Of a stretch of DNA of 64,000 nucleotides, positions 36,473-48,990 are shown one piece after another (within the stretch, counting starts at the first letter, position 1; every line of letters starts with the position of its first letter). A program made the translations under genes and the position numbers. The stretch lies in NCBI RefSeq assembly GCF_047675955.1, contig NC_132913.1, positions 75,573,236 through 75,637,235 of the forward strand, written 5' to 3'. The notes under the pieces were generated by a model. The model was not told the DNA's origin, searched no databases, and saw only the letters and a list, made by a program, of their open reading frames with translations. This stretch comes from Chlorocebus sabaeus (lineage: Eukaryota > Chordata > Mammalia > Primates > Cercopithecidae).

Positions 36473-36964
36473 AAATTTAGTAAACTAAATTCTGAGCAGC
36501 ACCAAGAATTTTAGTAAAGGTCCTCTCATCCTTTAAGAACTTCTTATGCGAGGATACTCCTCTTCGCCCACTTTCCCATACAGAACTCTACTAAAGGTCG
36601 ATAAGAATGGGCTGTTGTTTTTTCCCTCAAATCCTACACAGAAGTCCTTAATTCCGGGATAAGCATCTGAATGGAGCAAATTAGTATGGTCTGGGAGTTA
36701 AGGCAATTTTCACGTTTGTGTATGTGAGTGTCTGTGTGTGTCTGTTTTGAGGCGTAACAAAGTCCAGAGATTAAGGCCGAGTTAAAAAACAAATGAGGAC
36801 AAACCAGTCTGCTGAGGTGCGGCCAGAGCAGCAGCAACTGCTTTCTTGATAAAGGCTGTGAAGACGGCACGTTTTACTCTTATTCGTGTATTTCTTTTGA
36901 CACGTTCCGCCTCTACGAAGCCTCAGAGGTGTTTTAAAATTGTGTTAGGAAACACACAGAGATA

Positions 36965-38460
36965 AGAAAAGGCAAATGGTCCTGTTCTAGTGTCTCAGGG
37001 ACGAGGCTGGAAACGCCGCGCGAGTGGGGTGGGAGCGGGGGCCTGTGGTTTTGCTTCTGTCCGGGCTAAAGGCTGAGTAAGGCAGGGCCCCTCCTTCGGC
37101 AGATGGGTTTCTCCCTCATTCCACCCTCTACCCACCTCCGGTTCCGCGTGCACGCGCGGGATAGCCCAGTGGGCCCACAGATAACGACCATCGGAGATTA
37201 ATGAAGGAAAGTCAGCGAGCTCGAACACAGGCGTCCGGTGTGGAAGTGTCCAAGGAGACCGCCAGAAGTGCGCAAGCCGGAGTCTGTGAGAGTTTCCTTC
37301 TCACCGAGAGGGGGAGCCCCGCGTTCCCGGCCGGGAGCGACCCGGAGTCCCGAGCCCCGCGTCCCAGCTGCCGCCAGAGCCAGTTTTGGATTCAGCGGAT
37401 TAGGAAGAGGAGGGAGGGGGGAGAGCGCGCGAAGAGGGAGGGGACCGAAGCTGGAGGGTCCCGAGTCCAGCGCCGTGTTGACGTAGAGAAACTTTCCCTC
37501 TCGGCCTCGGAGACGGGGCCCCGGCTGTGCTGGAGCGGAGATCGCCAGGCTCGGAGGACCCGGCAGCTCTTCACGCCCCTGCCCGAAGCCTGACCTGACT
37601 GCATCTCTCAGTGAGGTATGGAGATTTATCTGGGCTCTTCCCTGGCTGCGAGCCCCGGCTCCCTCCAGGTGGCGTGGAATCGCTTAGAAACTGATACCCC
37701 GAGGGGCAGCGGGGGTGGACAGCTCCGGCCACCAGTGCCTGGGAAGGAGGGCGCGGAGCTGCGGGTAGCCGCTGCCCGGCAGGTTGTGAAAAATTAGGAC
37801 AGCTAACGGCTCAGGGAGTCGTCCAGCACGAAAGGAGGCTAAGACCTGTTGACGCCTGCTATGGCAGCGCTTGAGGAATGACGGGGGGAGTCCAGCTAGG
37901 TCGGGGACGCAGCGGTCTCCGGGCTCCAGAAGCCTCCTTAGCCTTTTGTGGTAACTTTGGTCCGGTGGCGGGGGGCCGGTGGGCAAGAGCTGCAGGGAGA
38001 CGGTGGGGCAACCGTGGATCAGTCCGGCTGAGGGTGCGTGGATCAGACTGGGCTGAGCAGGCAAGTCATCGTCGGGTCACAGCCAGGCGACCCAAGAGCG
38101 AACTTCCAGGGCAGCCTCCCTTTTGTTGGTGCAGGGAGAGAATGTGGGCATGGGGGCGGGGAGGCGCGAAGCTCTAAGGCCGGGCCGCGGATACTTTAAA
38201 GCCCAGAGCTGGGAGGGCCCAAAAGGAAGGGGCGGCGTCCACATGGTTACCCTTTTGCCGCGCGGGTCAAGTAGCTGCTTCTGGAGGGCGCAAGGCTTGG
38301 CGGGGTTGATGAACCCTTGGGTTCTCGCTGCGACTGCTAAATTCGCTTGGCGGGTCCAGCTTCTCGTGGCCTCACTCACTACACGGATCAGAATCCGGAG
38401 CAGTCAGTTCTTTCTATTCTGCAGCTCCTGCGGCTGCCGCGCTGACTTCCCTGTGTGCGG
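36965..38460 (+). promoter_or_regulatory. CpG island promoter of an unnamed gene
   Basis: I count roughly 110 CpG dinucleotides in 1.5 kb, against almost none in neighbouring kilobases; G+C is also raised. The island holds a GC box (GGGGGCGGGG, 38152-38161), a perfect 12-bp palindrome CGCGTGCACGCG (37145-37156, NRF1-like), a CRE half site TGACGT (37479-37484) and no clear TATA box. Such islands in mammals mark promoters with dispersed start sites. The plus direction is suggested by the donor after 37615, but a bidirectional or minus-strand promoter is not excluded. Overlapping frames on both strands (up to 132 codons) are what GC-rich DNA gives by chance. Confidence 0.85.
37200..37615 (+). 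other. Candidate non-coding first exon
   Basis: Within the island, the stretch ends at CTCTCAGTGAG followed by GTATGG, an acceptable splice donor with GAG at the exon end, GTA and G at +5. Just upstream is the GC-rich, CpG-dense DNA typical of a 5' UTR. The start is arbitrary because no TSS signal is visible. The 130-codon frame at 37201-37593 stops 22 bases before the donor, so it is not a spliced coding exon and may be at most an upstream ORF. A second possible donor, CAA before GTAAGT, lies after 38629. Gene identity unknown. Confidence 0.35.
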
Positions 38461-40154
38461 GAGGGAACTCTGGGCAGGCTGGTTTTCTTGGAATGTGTTT
38501 ACGATGTTGAATGGGACTTGAACAGGAAGCTGGACGCTGCAGCGGGAACTAGCGTGCCAAGGTAGAGTAAGGAAGACTTAGCTGGTGTTGGGCTTGGCGG
38601 GTCCACTTGGTACGTTGGGCAAACTCCAAGTAAGTGAGGACTGGCAGTCAAGGTACCCCTCCCTGGATCCCAGTATTGTTTCCCAGCTGAGCTCGTTTTA
38701 CTCTCATTTGCAATCAGACATTTTACATGCACTGTTTCAATCTGCAAGTTTGATAAAATATAATGCAATTTGGAAGGATTTAATAAATTCATTTTGTGCC
38801 TGCTTTTAAAATATGTTACACCAACATTTGAGAATAAAAAGTTACGGAGAATGTTCAAGTCATGACTCAATTCTAGGACTAGCAGGAGACCACAATACTG
38901 ATGATTTTGTGTCTGTATTACAAAATGGGTGATTAGGTGCTTAAAGTAAGGGAGATTATTAGACAGAGTGAATGTGAGGAAGTAGAAAACTTTGAGAGGA
39001 ATTGGAAATTCTTCAGATTTGCAAATTACTCCCTTTCTCTGTCAGCCTTTCCCTTTTCCCCTCATGTGAACAAGTAGTCTTGCTGGAAAACCCATGAATT
39101 GGGAGAGTGCAGTCGCTGGTGACTACAAGCTTTGCTGGAAACAGCAAACAGGCTAAGGTACTGCCCCACTGCATAATTAAAGGTCTCCTTGAGCTGTCCA
39201 GGAGTGTTTTCCAAGTTTTTACGACTGACAAGGAAAAAAAGAGAGGAACCTGGCCGGCAGCCAAACTAGACTGAGCTCAGTAGCCAGGCATGAAAGAGAC
39301 TGGGGAAGTTGCAGGGGATAATTGGAAAGGGGCTGTCGGTTGTACTTGGGGTTTCAACAAGAGGTTTCTTTTGCAATGAGAATTTTCAGGTGGCTAAGAT
39401 CAGCCTGTTTGGCAAAAAAATAAACTAAACGTAGAGTGCAGTTGGATATGACTGAGGAAATTACAAAAAGGACTCCAGGAGCAAAGTCTGAACTTTCCTT
39501 ATCAGTGTTGCAGTGGAATAGCTGGGGGCCCAATGCTGTTTGTGCTGATCAGACTTTGCAAATGCCCACACTTTGTTGCTATTTGTCTCCTTGGACGGGA
39601 TTTGCTGCAACTTCAATTCCTTGACTTTGGCCTTACTTTGTTTTCATAGCAGCAAGAATTGAAGACTTAGGGGTTTGAGCAGATGGTTTTCTACCTAAAT
39701 TGAATAATTCAATTAGATATTCTCAACCAGCATAGATTTGAGTCATGGAATTAAAGTAGAAAACGTATCCAGCATGACTTCTTTGTGCTTGTCAAAAGTG
39801 ATCCTGATAAACAGATCTTGCTGTTTCATGTGAAGAAGTAGAAGGTGAGATGGTCTCAGTATTTCACACATTTGCCCTTTACTGCTTCCTAATTCCAAAC
39901 CAGCCAGAAACTCAAAGCCTTCTCAGACTCTTCTTTATGTATTAAAGTTATGTTTCATCTCTCTCTTTTTTTTTTTTCTTCAGAGAAGTGGGTTGTAGGT
40001 TTACTATTGTGGGCTTAGGGGTTAAATGGTTGAAAACAAACAAACAAACAAACTCATGTGTTTTATATTTCCTCTGTATTTAAGAGTTTGAGATTGTGAA
40101 TATTAGCCTGATGTCTGAGACTTACTTTGTGAATCACACTCAGCCAAATGTTTT
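38461..40154. other. Non-coding stretch downstream of the island
   Basis: CpG density falls sharply. No Alu, L1 or LTR is recognised. Likely first-intron sequence if the promoter reads to the right. A short (CAAA)n lies at 40035-40053. Confidence 0.5.
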
Positions 40155-40275
40155 CCCTGACTATGATTTCAGTTTTTCCACTTGCAAAGTAAAGAAACTT
40201 TCCTTTACATAATTACAAGATTATTGTGAGAATTAAAGAGATGAAATAATGTTAATAGGCTTTTTGACATAAAGG
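40155..40275 (+). mobile_element. MIR fragment, plus strand
   Basis: TTTCAGTTTTTCCACTTGCA, then ATTATTGTGAGAATTAAAGA and GATGAAATAATG follow the MIR 3' half (cctcagtttcctc ... ttgtgaggattaaatgag). Confidence 0.7.
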
Positions 40276-43200
40276 TCATAGGATTTCTGACTCAGCTGAC
40301 TCAGTTGAGTTTGTGGGGATAAAATAGGAATCCTTCTATGTTGAATACTCATGTAATAATGACATATCTGGATCTAATTTATAAAAATTACCACTTTTAC
40401 ATTTTAATCATAGCTTTAATTTAATCATAAATTTTAATTTTTGAGGATATAGGGGAGATTTTGTTATGATTAAGGCTGAGTCATTTTCTCAAACAGAAAA
40501 GAACAATTAACAAATTCATTTATTTTTATTTCAGTTTATATTTATACACAAGACCAGTTATTTTTAAATTGCAGCTTAATTTTACCTTTATGAAAAATTA
40601 CCAAGTATATTCACAGAACTTGGCTCTCTTCTCAGAAATAATACTTGAGAGACTGAAATGTATTTATGATATACAGACAGACTTTCTTTTCTCAATGGCC
40701 ACAATAATTTTCTTAAGAATTTGGAGGATAGATTTTGGAGCTATTCATTAATAAATCCAGCCGATGTTTGTTGTATGTATATCATGCATCATCAGGCCTC
40801 TATTCCCATCAGCGCCTAACTTCTCAGCTCTCTGATTTCTGTGCATGTTATTTTACTTCTTAAACATTTTACCAACATATCATTTATTGTCTATATTTCT
40901 GTCTATAATTTATGAACCTTTTCATTGTTGATTCATTATGATAATTGTGAAATATTTCGTTTTTAGTGTGACATGTCAATTAGTAAAATATACTACCTAT
41001 TTTTATGTTTCGTTGTATTGTGCTACAGTCATGGATGTTTAACTTAACTCTTTTTCGGGTGAACAGATCAATTTATTAGAGAAAACAGAATAAGTATAGA
41101 TGAATTGTTTAAAGGATAGTCTTTTGCTAAAATGCCTAGTCATAGCTTTTATTTTTAGACTTTATATTATCATTAATAGTGAATCTGTAAAAAGCATGAG
41201 TATATGGGATACAGTAGTTGGGTTGAATTTATACTCAAACTTACACTATGGGTATCCTTGAACTGTTCAAGGATATATTAGGGTAATTTTAATAAAAATG
41301 TCAAATTTTACCTTTCATTTTAAATTAGAAATTCTTAAAATTCTTATCTCCATTGATGAGTGGTAGGTGATTTAAATTTTACTTAGCAAAGTGGTGTATT
41401 TGTGATTCAATCCGCGATATTGCAATTTGTTTTCTAAAACCGCTAAAGGATAAAAAAAGTTATTTTATTTTAATATGATAATGAATTTAAAGATAGTTAC
41501 AGAAGCTAACTGCATAACTGCTTAACCGTGGTCCTTAAACATATTAGAGCCTGGCGGATCTAATAGTGTTTGCCTTAATGCATTTAGAGATCAGGAAACT
41601 TAAACTTTTTTCTATAAGAGTCTAAAATATACTCAGATTGGAAGAGGAAAAAATGGTATAAACTTTGAACAGAGAAATCACTTCACTTTCAAACACTGGG
41701 GATATGAAATTGAAATCAGTCCTTTATTTTTAAAGACAATGGCTAAAAGTCATTGTTCCAGAGTAAGACTTAGAAAACAATGCTTATACTGTTTTCAGGC
41801 CCTGTTATTTGCTAGTTTTTTGTTTGTTTTATGCTTAAGAAATGTTTTCAGCCACTCTAATGATGCTTACCATGCATGATTAATTGTCATCAGAGGACAG
41901 TAAATTGACTCAAATATTGTGTGGGACAATAAGTGTCAATTTTCTGTTTACATTGAAATGGTATAGTTATGGTGAATTTGTATTTAGTTTTGTCTTTCAA
42001 TATTGTATACTTAACAATAGTTTTGAAAAGGCTACCCTGATTTGCACACATAATATGAATAAGTAACTTAACTTTTATAGAAATTGTGATTTTCAGTGTA
42101 TTTTGTGCTAAGTTGTAAAGATTAATATGACTTTTTAAAGGAAGTTTTGAATAACCTTGTATGTATTTTCTAGGATGCAACTAAGAGAGTGCATCTAGAT
42201 TTCAATACCTGCCTTTATTTCTTGTTGGTTTTTTTTTTGCTATTAACATTATATAAATATACCTATACATCAGATGTATCACATGCCTCCTGATGAAGAA
42301 GTTCAGAGTAGACCTTAGAAACTTCCATGTTTTGGGGGACTACTTTCTCTCTGTCTCTCCCTTTGTCTCTGTCGTTCTCTCTCTGTCTGTCTCTCCCTCT
42401 CTGTCTCCATTTCTTTCTCTCTTTCTATGTGTGCATACTTATGATACATATATATTCTTCGATGTTTCTCTATTAGTGCTATAGTTTTTCTGTGGGGAAA
42501 AATAGCTTCAGTTAATTGATATTTTTGAGCCCAATTTTAACAACTAATTAAAAATGTTTCCCACATAAGTATTGCTAGAAATCCTAGAAATCCTTTTTTT
42601 TCCCCTTTTTTCCAAATTCTAGAAGTGATTTTAGACTTCTATTTATATCTCTGAAAGAAGAACAAAATAGTTGGCAAGATCTTCTACCTACATTCTTGGT
42701 TGTTGTCTCTAATGATGGCATACTCATGGAAGCCTTTTCTACTCTTCTTAAGTAGAACACAAGCACATGTGCAGTTAACTACTGTAAGAGGGTCAATTCA
42801 CTATTTAGAAGTTAGATACTACTGATAAGTTTAGAAGGTATTGTGAAGTGAGAATTTTATACAAATGTAGTGTTTTCCTGGTATGGTACAGCTTTTTCTT
42901 AATATTAGGTGTTACAATTGATGCATTTCTTGAAACTTCATCCACCAGTCCTCCAGGAACATCAAGGATCTTAAACTTTGCCAGAGCTACAAAGGCTGTA
43001 GCTTGAAGACTGTGGGCTCAGTCTTCACTCTCCTCTCTTACAGAAATAAAGACAATCATTTAACAGCATATATAATCTACTGACTGAATCATTAATGATT
43101 TGCCTGTTTATAGCCATATAATATTTCATGAGATAATAACTATTGTTCTCATTTGATTTATATTTAAATGAGATAATATCAATTTTAAATATAATTTTAG

Positions 43201-44194
43201 CAAAAATCAAACAGAACATTTGTAGTATGGTAGCAAACATGCAAATTTGGGGTAAAACATTGAAATAAGAGAATAAATGTGATTTTAGCTTCTCAATTTT
43301 TTCATAGCCATTTATAACCATCAAGAGATACCAAATTTTAGGTAAAATTTTAATAGCAAGTAGGTTAATTTACCCAGATTTCAACCTCATGAGTTAAAAC
43401 ATAGGGTTGTAAGTACTAATGAGAGTTTTGTTTAAGAAACAGAGTATTTTGTGAAGTGTCTTTAAAGGTCAAAGTATGTGTTATGCTCTGTAATTTATTT
43501 TATTTTTGTCTACTTTGAGGAGCTGTGTAGTAATAAAGGACTTTGGTTGATGATCAAACTCTCCTTTTACTCCTTGGTGATGTGTGTTATTATAGTCATG
43601 AAGATGTCCAATAACATAAATATTGAACTTTACTAGTAGTGCAAATAAATTCAGAGAAAGTTTGACTGATTAGAAAGAGCAATTGCATAACTGAATTAAT
43701 TTCAAAGCTATGCTGAATATGTTAAGTAAATATAATTAGAGGGTGTTTATGGATTGTAGTCTCTCAGAATACAGTTTGAGAGAATTTTTAAGGAGTCACA
43801 TTTGAGTACACAAATTTTATTTGAAATTATATAAATGCAATCTGAAATGGCACAAGTCTGTTGGTATTTTGGATTTACAAAATAGCATCATTTTAGAATA
43901 ACAATGGCTATTGCTTTAAATTTTTATGAATTATTTTTTTCTGTTTTAATGCATCACCATTACTGGATATATAGGAGAAAAACCTTTAAACTTCTTAACA
44001 TTAAATCAGTAAGATGTCTCCTATTGCTAATGTCTTTAATCATTTTAGAGGAAGAACTACTACATCTGTAAAGTCTGAGTTATCATAGGTTTAGTTGATT
44101 ACATTCATGATCAATTTGGAAGAATAAAATTTCCTAAGTAGCACAGATAAGGTTTTAGAAAACAACATTTTAGACTTGATGTTGTTGGAAGTAA
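40276..44194. other. AT-rich, repeat-poor stretch
   Basis: Nearly 4 kb with no recognised interspersed repeat. A polypyrimidine CTCT/CTGT tract lies at about 42344-42425. Several 60-99 codon frames have no domain-like content. Nothing else supported. Confidence 0.5.
42344..42425 (+). repeat. Polypyrimidine (TCTC/TGTC)n tract
   Basis: About 80 bases of almost pure pyrimidine with G interruptions (CTCTCTGTCTCTCCCTTTGT and on). May form triplex/H-DNA under supercoiling; no further evidence. Confidence 0.85.
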
Positions 44195-44790
44195 ATGCTC
44201 AGTGCTGCCAAGTGAATATAGCACTCAGGCAAAAGTTTTCTCAGCAAGGCAATTTACTTCTATAGAAGGGTGTGTCTCGCGGATGGAGCAATGGCGAGAG
44301 CACACCAGACAAGGGAGGAGAAAGGGATCTTACTATTAATGCAGCTAATCCCTACTGCTGTGACTTTCCCCTATTGGCTAGGGTTGGACCGCACAGTCTA
44401 AGATAATTCTGACTATTTTAAAGAGAGCAGGGGTATGAGCTGGAGTGGCAGGGTGAGTAGTTTTGTGGGAAGTATGGTTATAGAGCAGGTGACTAAGGAT
44501 GACTAAGGACAGAGCAGGTGACTAAGGATGGAGCAGGTGACTAAGGATGACTGAGGACAAAGCAGGTGACCAAGGATGACTAAGGATAGAGCAAGTGACT
44601 AAGGACAGAGCAGGCGACTAAGGACAGAGCAGGCGACTAAGGACAGAGCAAGTGATAGAGGATAGGAGGGGGTTGTTTACTGAAACTAGGGACAAGGACA
44701 TGTAAAGAACGAGGAAGTTAAATTTTAAAATGGAGAACAAAGAACAGGGAAGCTCAACATGCTGACATATTGGTTTTTTGAAGAGGAGTT
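44195..44790. mobile_element. LTR-like segment containing a minisatellite
   Basis: GTGCTGCCAAGTGAATATAG, CAGCAAGGCAATTTACTTC, GGAGCAATGGCGAGAGCACA, and the later GAGGAAGTTAAATTTTAAA part have the look of an endogenous retrovirus LTR. The internal minisatellite is the kind that LTRs accumulate. I cannot name the family, orientation or exact limits. Confidence 0.4.
44480..44657 (+). repeat. About 19-bp minisatellite (GACTAAGGACAGAGCAGGT)
   Basis: Tandem array of a 19-bp unit GACTAAGGACAGAGCAGGT with variants (GGC, AGT, GATGGAGC), and longer units in which GACTAAGGAT is inserted before the unit. About eight GAGCAGGT/AGCAAGT cores are visible. Higher-order mixing of 19- and about 29-bp units suggests unequal exchange or slippage. 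Confidence 0.9.
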
Positions 44791-46398
44791 TACTGTATCC
44801 TACAATATAATGAATCTTTCTTTGAGATATGCTTATTCAATGAGATTTCATCTTTATTCAATGATTTTATGTTCACTTATATACATTTGAAATCTTTCCC
44901 CCCTTCTCATTTTGGGAAATATAACTGTGTTTAAACTGTGAATCTGTAAATGAAGAGATTCTGATATGATACAGTTGAATTTAATAAATATTTATCAAAT
45001 AACACTTGTTCTTTTTGTAGTTGTGTGATTAGCTGGTGACAGAGATCTCCTCTTATTAACTTAAATAGAACTTGGTATTTCTATATAATTCTGAGGTACA
45101 GTGCAGAGGATGTTGAGGAAGGAGGGGTGGGGAAGGGGGGTATTCACAGGGTGAAGGGAAGCAGTGTATGGAAAGAATGTGTGGAGGTGATTCTCACACT
45201 AAGTCACAGGATGAGGATGAGTTGGGCAGGCATTGAAAAGGGACAGTTTCAGTCAGAGCAGGTGGGGAAGGCAAGAAGACATGAAGCCATGAATATGGTT
45301 TAAGAGAACAACTTGTGGATTTTACAATTATAGAGATGTTCCTCCTTTATGTTTCCATGTTCATGAATAACCATTAGTAATTACATAAAGGAGTTTTAGC
45401 TAGATTATTAGTTTTAGCTGAATAATTTTAGCTGGATTATCTTGCAAAACAGCCATCTTGTTTTTCTTTCTTTTTCCATTTCTCCAGACCTGATCAGCAT
45501 GTAATTGGAATCACAAGGAGTAGGTTGTGCTCTCGATTTCATATTTATATTTAATTTCAGAACATGCAGATTAAAAAAATAGTTTATCTTTTTCACAGCA
45601 TTAACTATATTGGGAGGAGTTATGATTTGACTGTGCATCTTGTCTTATATTTGTTTATTTTTCATATCTAAAGAACAGATATGTTAAATAGTTATCTCCT
45701 ACTTGGTAATAAGTAATGGTGCCAGTATTAACAATTTTTATGAATAATATTGAAAAAAATATTTTTTTCCTGAACATATGGAAACTTGATAGTTTTTCTA
45801 TGTGTCATTGACTTATTTAAGATTACATATTTGGTTATATGGTGTGCATTACTTACTGACCATTGTTGATAAAAAATGTAAATATTTGCTAAGAAGTTTG
45901 GAAAATAAATTTTGAATATATACAAGTATAACAAATTACTATCTTATGAAGGGGACCTATAATTAAAACATATATGACATAATTTAGTTCCCTATATTCC
46001 CTTCTTTTTGCTTGCCTTGACCATTCTGTGAGATACACTATTTTAAAATTAGTTTCTTATTGATGTTTGATTTATTTGAAACTAATGATTCAACTTTATT
46101 TTTGAAATAAATGACAAGAGCAGCCTCTTTAAACGTGTTAATTTAAAATGGTTAATATATAGAGCTTCACATTTATAAATCAGTTTAGTAGGTCTGAACC
46201 ACCTTGAAGTTCCAGGGATGGGTCTAAGGTAATAGTTTTGTACTTGAAAATTGACAATACCGTCAAGATCACAATAAGAAATAATGGTATTTCAGTCTCT
46301 TTCTGGCTTTTGACTTCACTTTGTGTTTTCTGTAATGGTAAGCATCAAGCACCACTGACACTTATTTGCTTCCCTGTCCTGTTGAATGTCCAGGTTCC
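44791..46398. other. AT-rich non-coding stretch
   Basis: No named repeat. Three imperfect copies of TTTTAGCTRGATTAT occur at 45394-45442. The G-rich part at 45110-45290 may be an ancient repeat. Confidence 0.45.
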
Positions 46399-46730
46399 TG
46401 TTTATTTGTTTGTTTGTTTATTTATTTATTTATTTATTTTAGAGACAGGGTCTCACTTTGTCACCCAGCCTGGAGTGCACTGGTGCAATCATAGCTCACT
46501 GCAGCCTCAAACTCCTGGACTCAAGTGATCCTCCCACTTCAGCCTCCCAAGTAGCTGGAACTATAGGTGCATGCCACCATGCATGGCTAATTTTTAAACT
46601 TTTACAATTTCTTGTAGAGACAGGTTCTCACTGTGTTGCCCAGGCTGGTCTAGAACTCCTGGGCTTAAACAATACTCTGGCTTTGACCTGCCAATGTGCT
46701 AGGATTACAGGTGTGAGCACTGTACCTGGC
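46399..46730 (-). mobile_element. AluJ, minus strand, (TTTA)n tail
   Basis: Reverse Alu with old-type variants (CAATCATAGCTCACTGCAGC, CTCAAACTCCTGGACTCAAG) typical of AluJ. The tail has become (TTTG/TTTA)n. TCCAGGTTCC (46389-46398) and TCCAAGTTCC (46731-46740) form the duplication with one change. Confidence 0.94.
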
Positions 46731-46740
46731 TCCAAGTTCC

Positions 46741-47670
46741 CTTTTAATGACACTTAATGACATTGGATTAAACCACGTGTGATTTGTACCTGAAGTTAAC
46801 TCTTCTTTCCATTTCTTGCATATCCATTTGCAAGAAGCATGTTTTCACTTTTGAGAGCTATGTCACCTTCCTTGTACTGTGGCATACATTATTGATAGTC
46901 CACTGAAATCTATTCCTTATTCTTCTTTTCCCTGGTGTTATTCAAATGTACACTCTTTCCCACATAACTCGGGGGAAATCAATCTGACTCCTAATTCAAG
47001 AGAATTTTAGATTAGGTTCAGCTAAAAATCTTAGTGTTTCTATGCCCCTTGGAAATGGTTTTTCCTTGTCCCAGTTATAGTCATATATCACATGTCAGGT
47101 GAAATGGGAGGACTAAGGGGAAGTGGGTAGAAAAGATTTAGTTCCACTTAGCAAGTGAATATTGGATGAGAAAGCACATGTTGGCTTTTGATATTTGTCC
47201 TATCTGGAATATATGCTTAAAATTGCTACAGGGATCATCTTTTGTCACAAGGAGATTCAGCTTGAGGGCAAAACAAATGCCTTAAAATGGCAGAAAAAAT
47301 ATAAAAATCTTGGGTACTTGATGGAATCATTCGGTTCTTGACTCCCCACTATATTTCTGGATTTACTGCTGTGTGAGATAATGAATTTCTTTCTTTTTCA
47401 AACCAACTTGAATAAAATATTTGGCTACTTAAAATAGTATCCTAATTATAGCCATTATTAAATGGTATCTTAATTTTGTAAGTAAAAGTTTTAGAAGTAG
47501 TAATTTAGATTATTGAAGAAACTTTATAGACTACTTGGGTTTTTTAAATTTTAGATATGGTTAGTGCTGTTAGTCTATAAAAATTTATTATTCAAATCAC
47601 CATGCATTAAGTTTTTAATACAGTAGATATGTCAATCATCTTATTAACTAAATTCATTTTTAAATAAATA
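46741..47670. other. AT-rich non-coding stretch
   Basis: No repeat or gene recognised in about 0.9 kb. Confidence 0.45.
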
Positions 47671-48990
47671 AATTAAGCAGGAGGTAGAGACTAGCAAAAC
47701 TAGGAATAATCTAACAGGCTCAGACAATAGAGAACTAAATTTAAAAATTTTTGAAATATAAATTTGTAATCTAATCAGTTCACAAAATTATACCACTATT
47801 TATTGGCTGTGTGGTATCTTTAGTGTATTGGATACATTAAATATACATAAAGAAACATTAAAGCAATTTCAGTGCCTGGTCTGAGTAATTTAAAACTTAT
47901 ACTGTGATGTTAAGACTAATTTGTAACTATTTAAATATAAAAGATAAAGCTGATAAAAGTAAAATTTTAAAAAATGGTAAACTATAGTTCCACTCACAGA
48001 GGTATACAAAAATACAGACATATAGTAAACTTTTAAGTAAGAGCTAGTGACAAAGATTTTCTCCTTGATCAAATCCTGGCCAGGCTCTTGTGCATCCTCT
48101 TCTCAACCAGGTGTTGACTTTTGGGCTTCTGTGTTCTAATCTGCATTGCCAAATTTAGCAAGAATCCTACTAAGTCACTTTGGCCATCCTCAATATTTGA
48201 CAACCCTATGTCTAATCAGGATCCTCACCCTCCACCATTTCCCAGATGATATCTCATCACCCTAACCTTCATTCAGCAAGAATTCTAACTAGTAATTTTT
48301 CTTCCACTGTCTTACATCCTGCTATTTGGCCACAACTTTCTACCTTTTCTTGTAGCATTTGAAGTTGAGCCTAATTTTTCTTACTCACTGCAAAACCCCA
48401 TTGTAGTGGTCCCAACACCTATTATGATGGTCCTGAATAAAGTTTGCCTTCCTGTTCTTTAACAATATCATGAATCATTTTATTCAACACTAGTTTTATA
48501 AAACTGTAGTTCACTGGAACCATTAGCAATTTAATCTTTTTCTGCCACCAGGTTCTTGACCTGACCCACCCTTTACAATGACTTAGCAGTATACATATTA
48601 GTTTTTGTAATGTGGTCTAATCAAAATAAGGAGATACATCTCTCTTTGTCTTTTTGCCCTGAAGGTGGTGGGAATAACCCAAATCTGAGAATTGACAAGA
48701 GCAGGGATGAAATATATTTTGGAGTATTATAGCTCGCTTTAGCTGAAATAGTTAACCAAGTAGTTTAAGCAGGAGGTGGAGGCAAGCAGAACCAGGACTA
48801 ACCTAATCTGCTGAAAGAATAGGCAAAGTGTCATAATGGGCAGGTTTGCGGGGAATGAGCGATGTGAGAAATGAAAAACCAGAGGTTGTGTAGGCAGTGC
48901 ACTTAAAGAGAGTTGGTGAAACTGTAGGTGGGAATGTCACAGATGCTGAAAGCCTGCAGTAAAGCTGTGTGGCAACCGGGTCATTGGTCA
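47671..48990. mobile_element. Probable degraded LTR element(s)
   Basis: AAGCAGGAGGTAGAGACTAG (47676) recurs as AAGCAGGAGGTGGAGGCAAG (48768), with similarity carrying on for about 40 bases. Between them, 48050-48590 is C/T-rich and has CCTGAATAAAGTTTGCCTTC followed by TTTAACAATATCATGAATC, which looks like an LTR poly(A) signal plus U5. I infer one or two old LTRs; family and limits unresolved. Confidence 0.4.

Noticed and set aside
37684..38521. Overlapping frames of 99-132 codons on both strands as coding exons
   Set aside because: Open frames in several phases and both strands at once are normal for CpG-island DNA. No start context or splice pattern favours one.
44480..44657. CRISPR array
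   Set aside because: Units are contiguous with no unique spacers, so this is a minisatellite.
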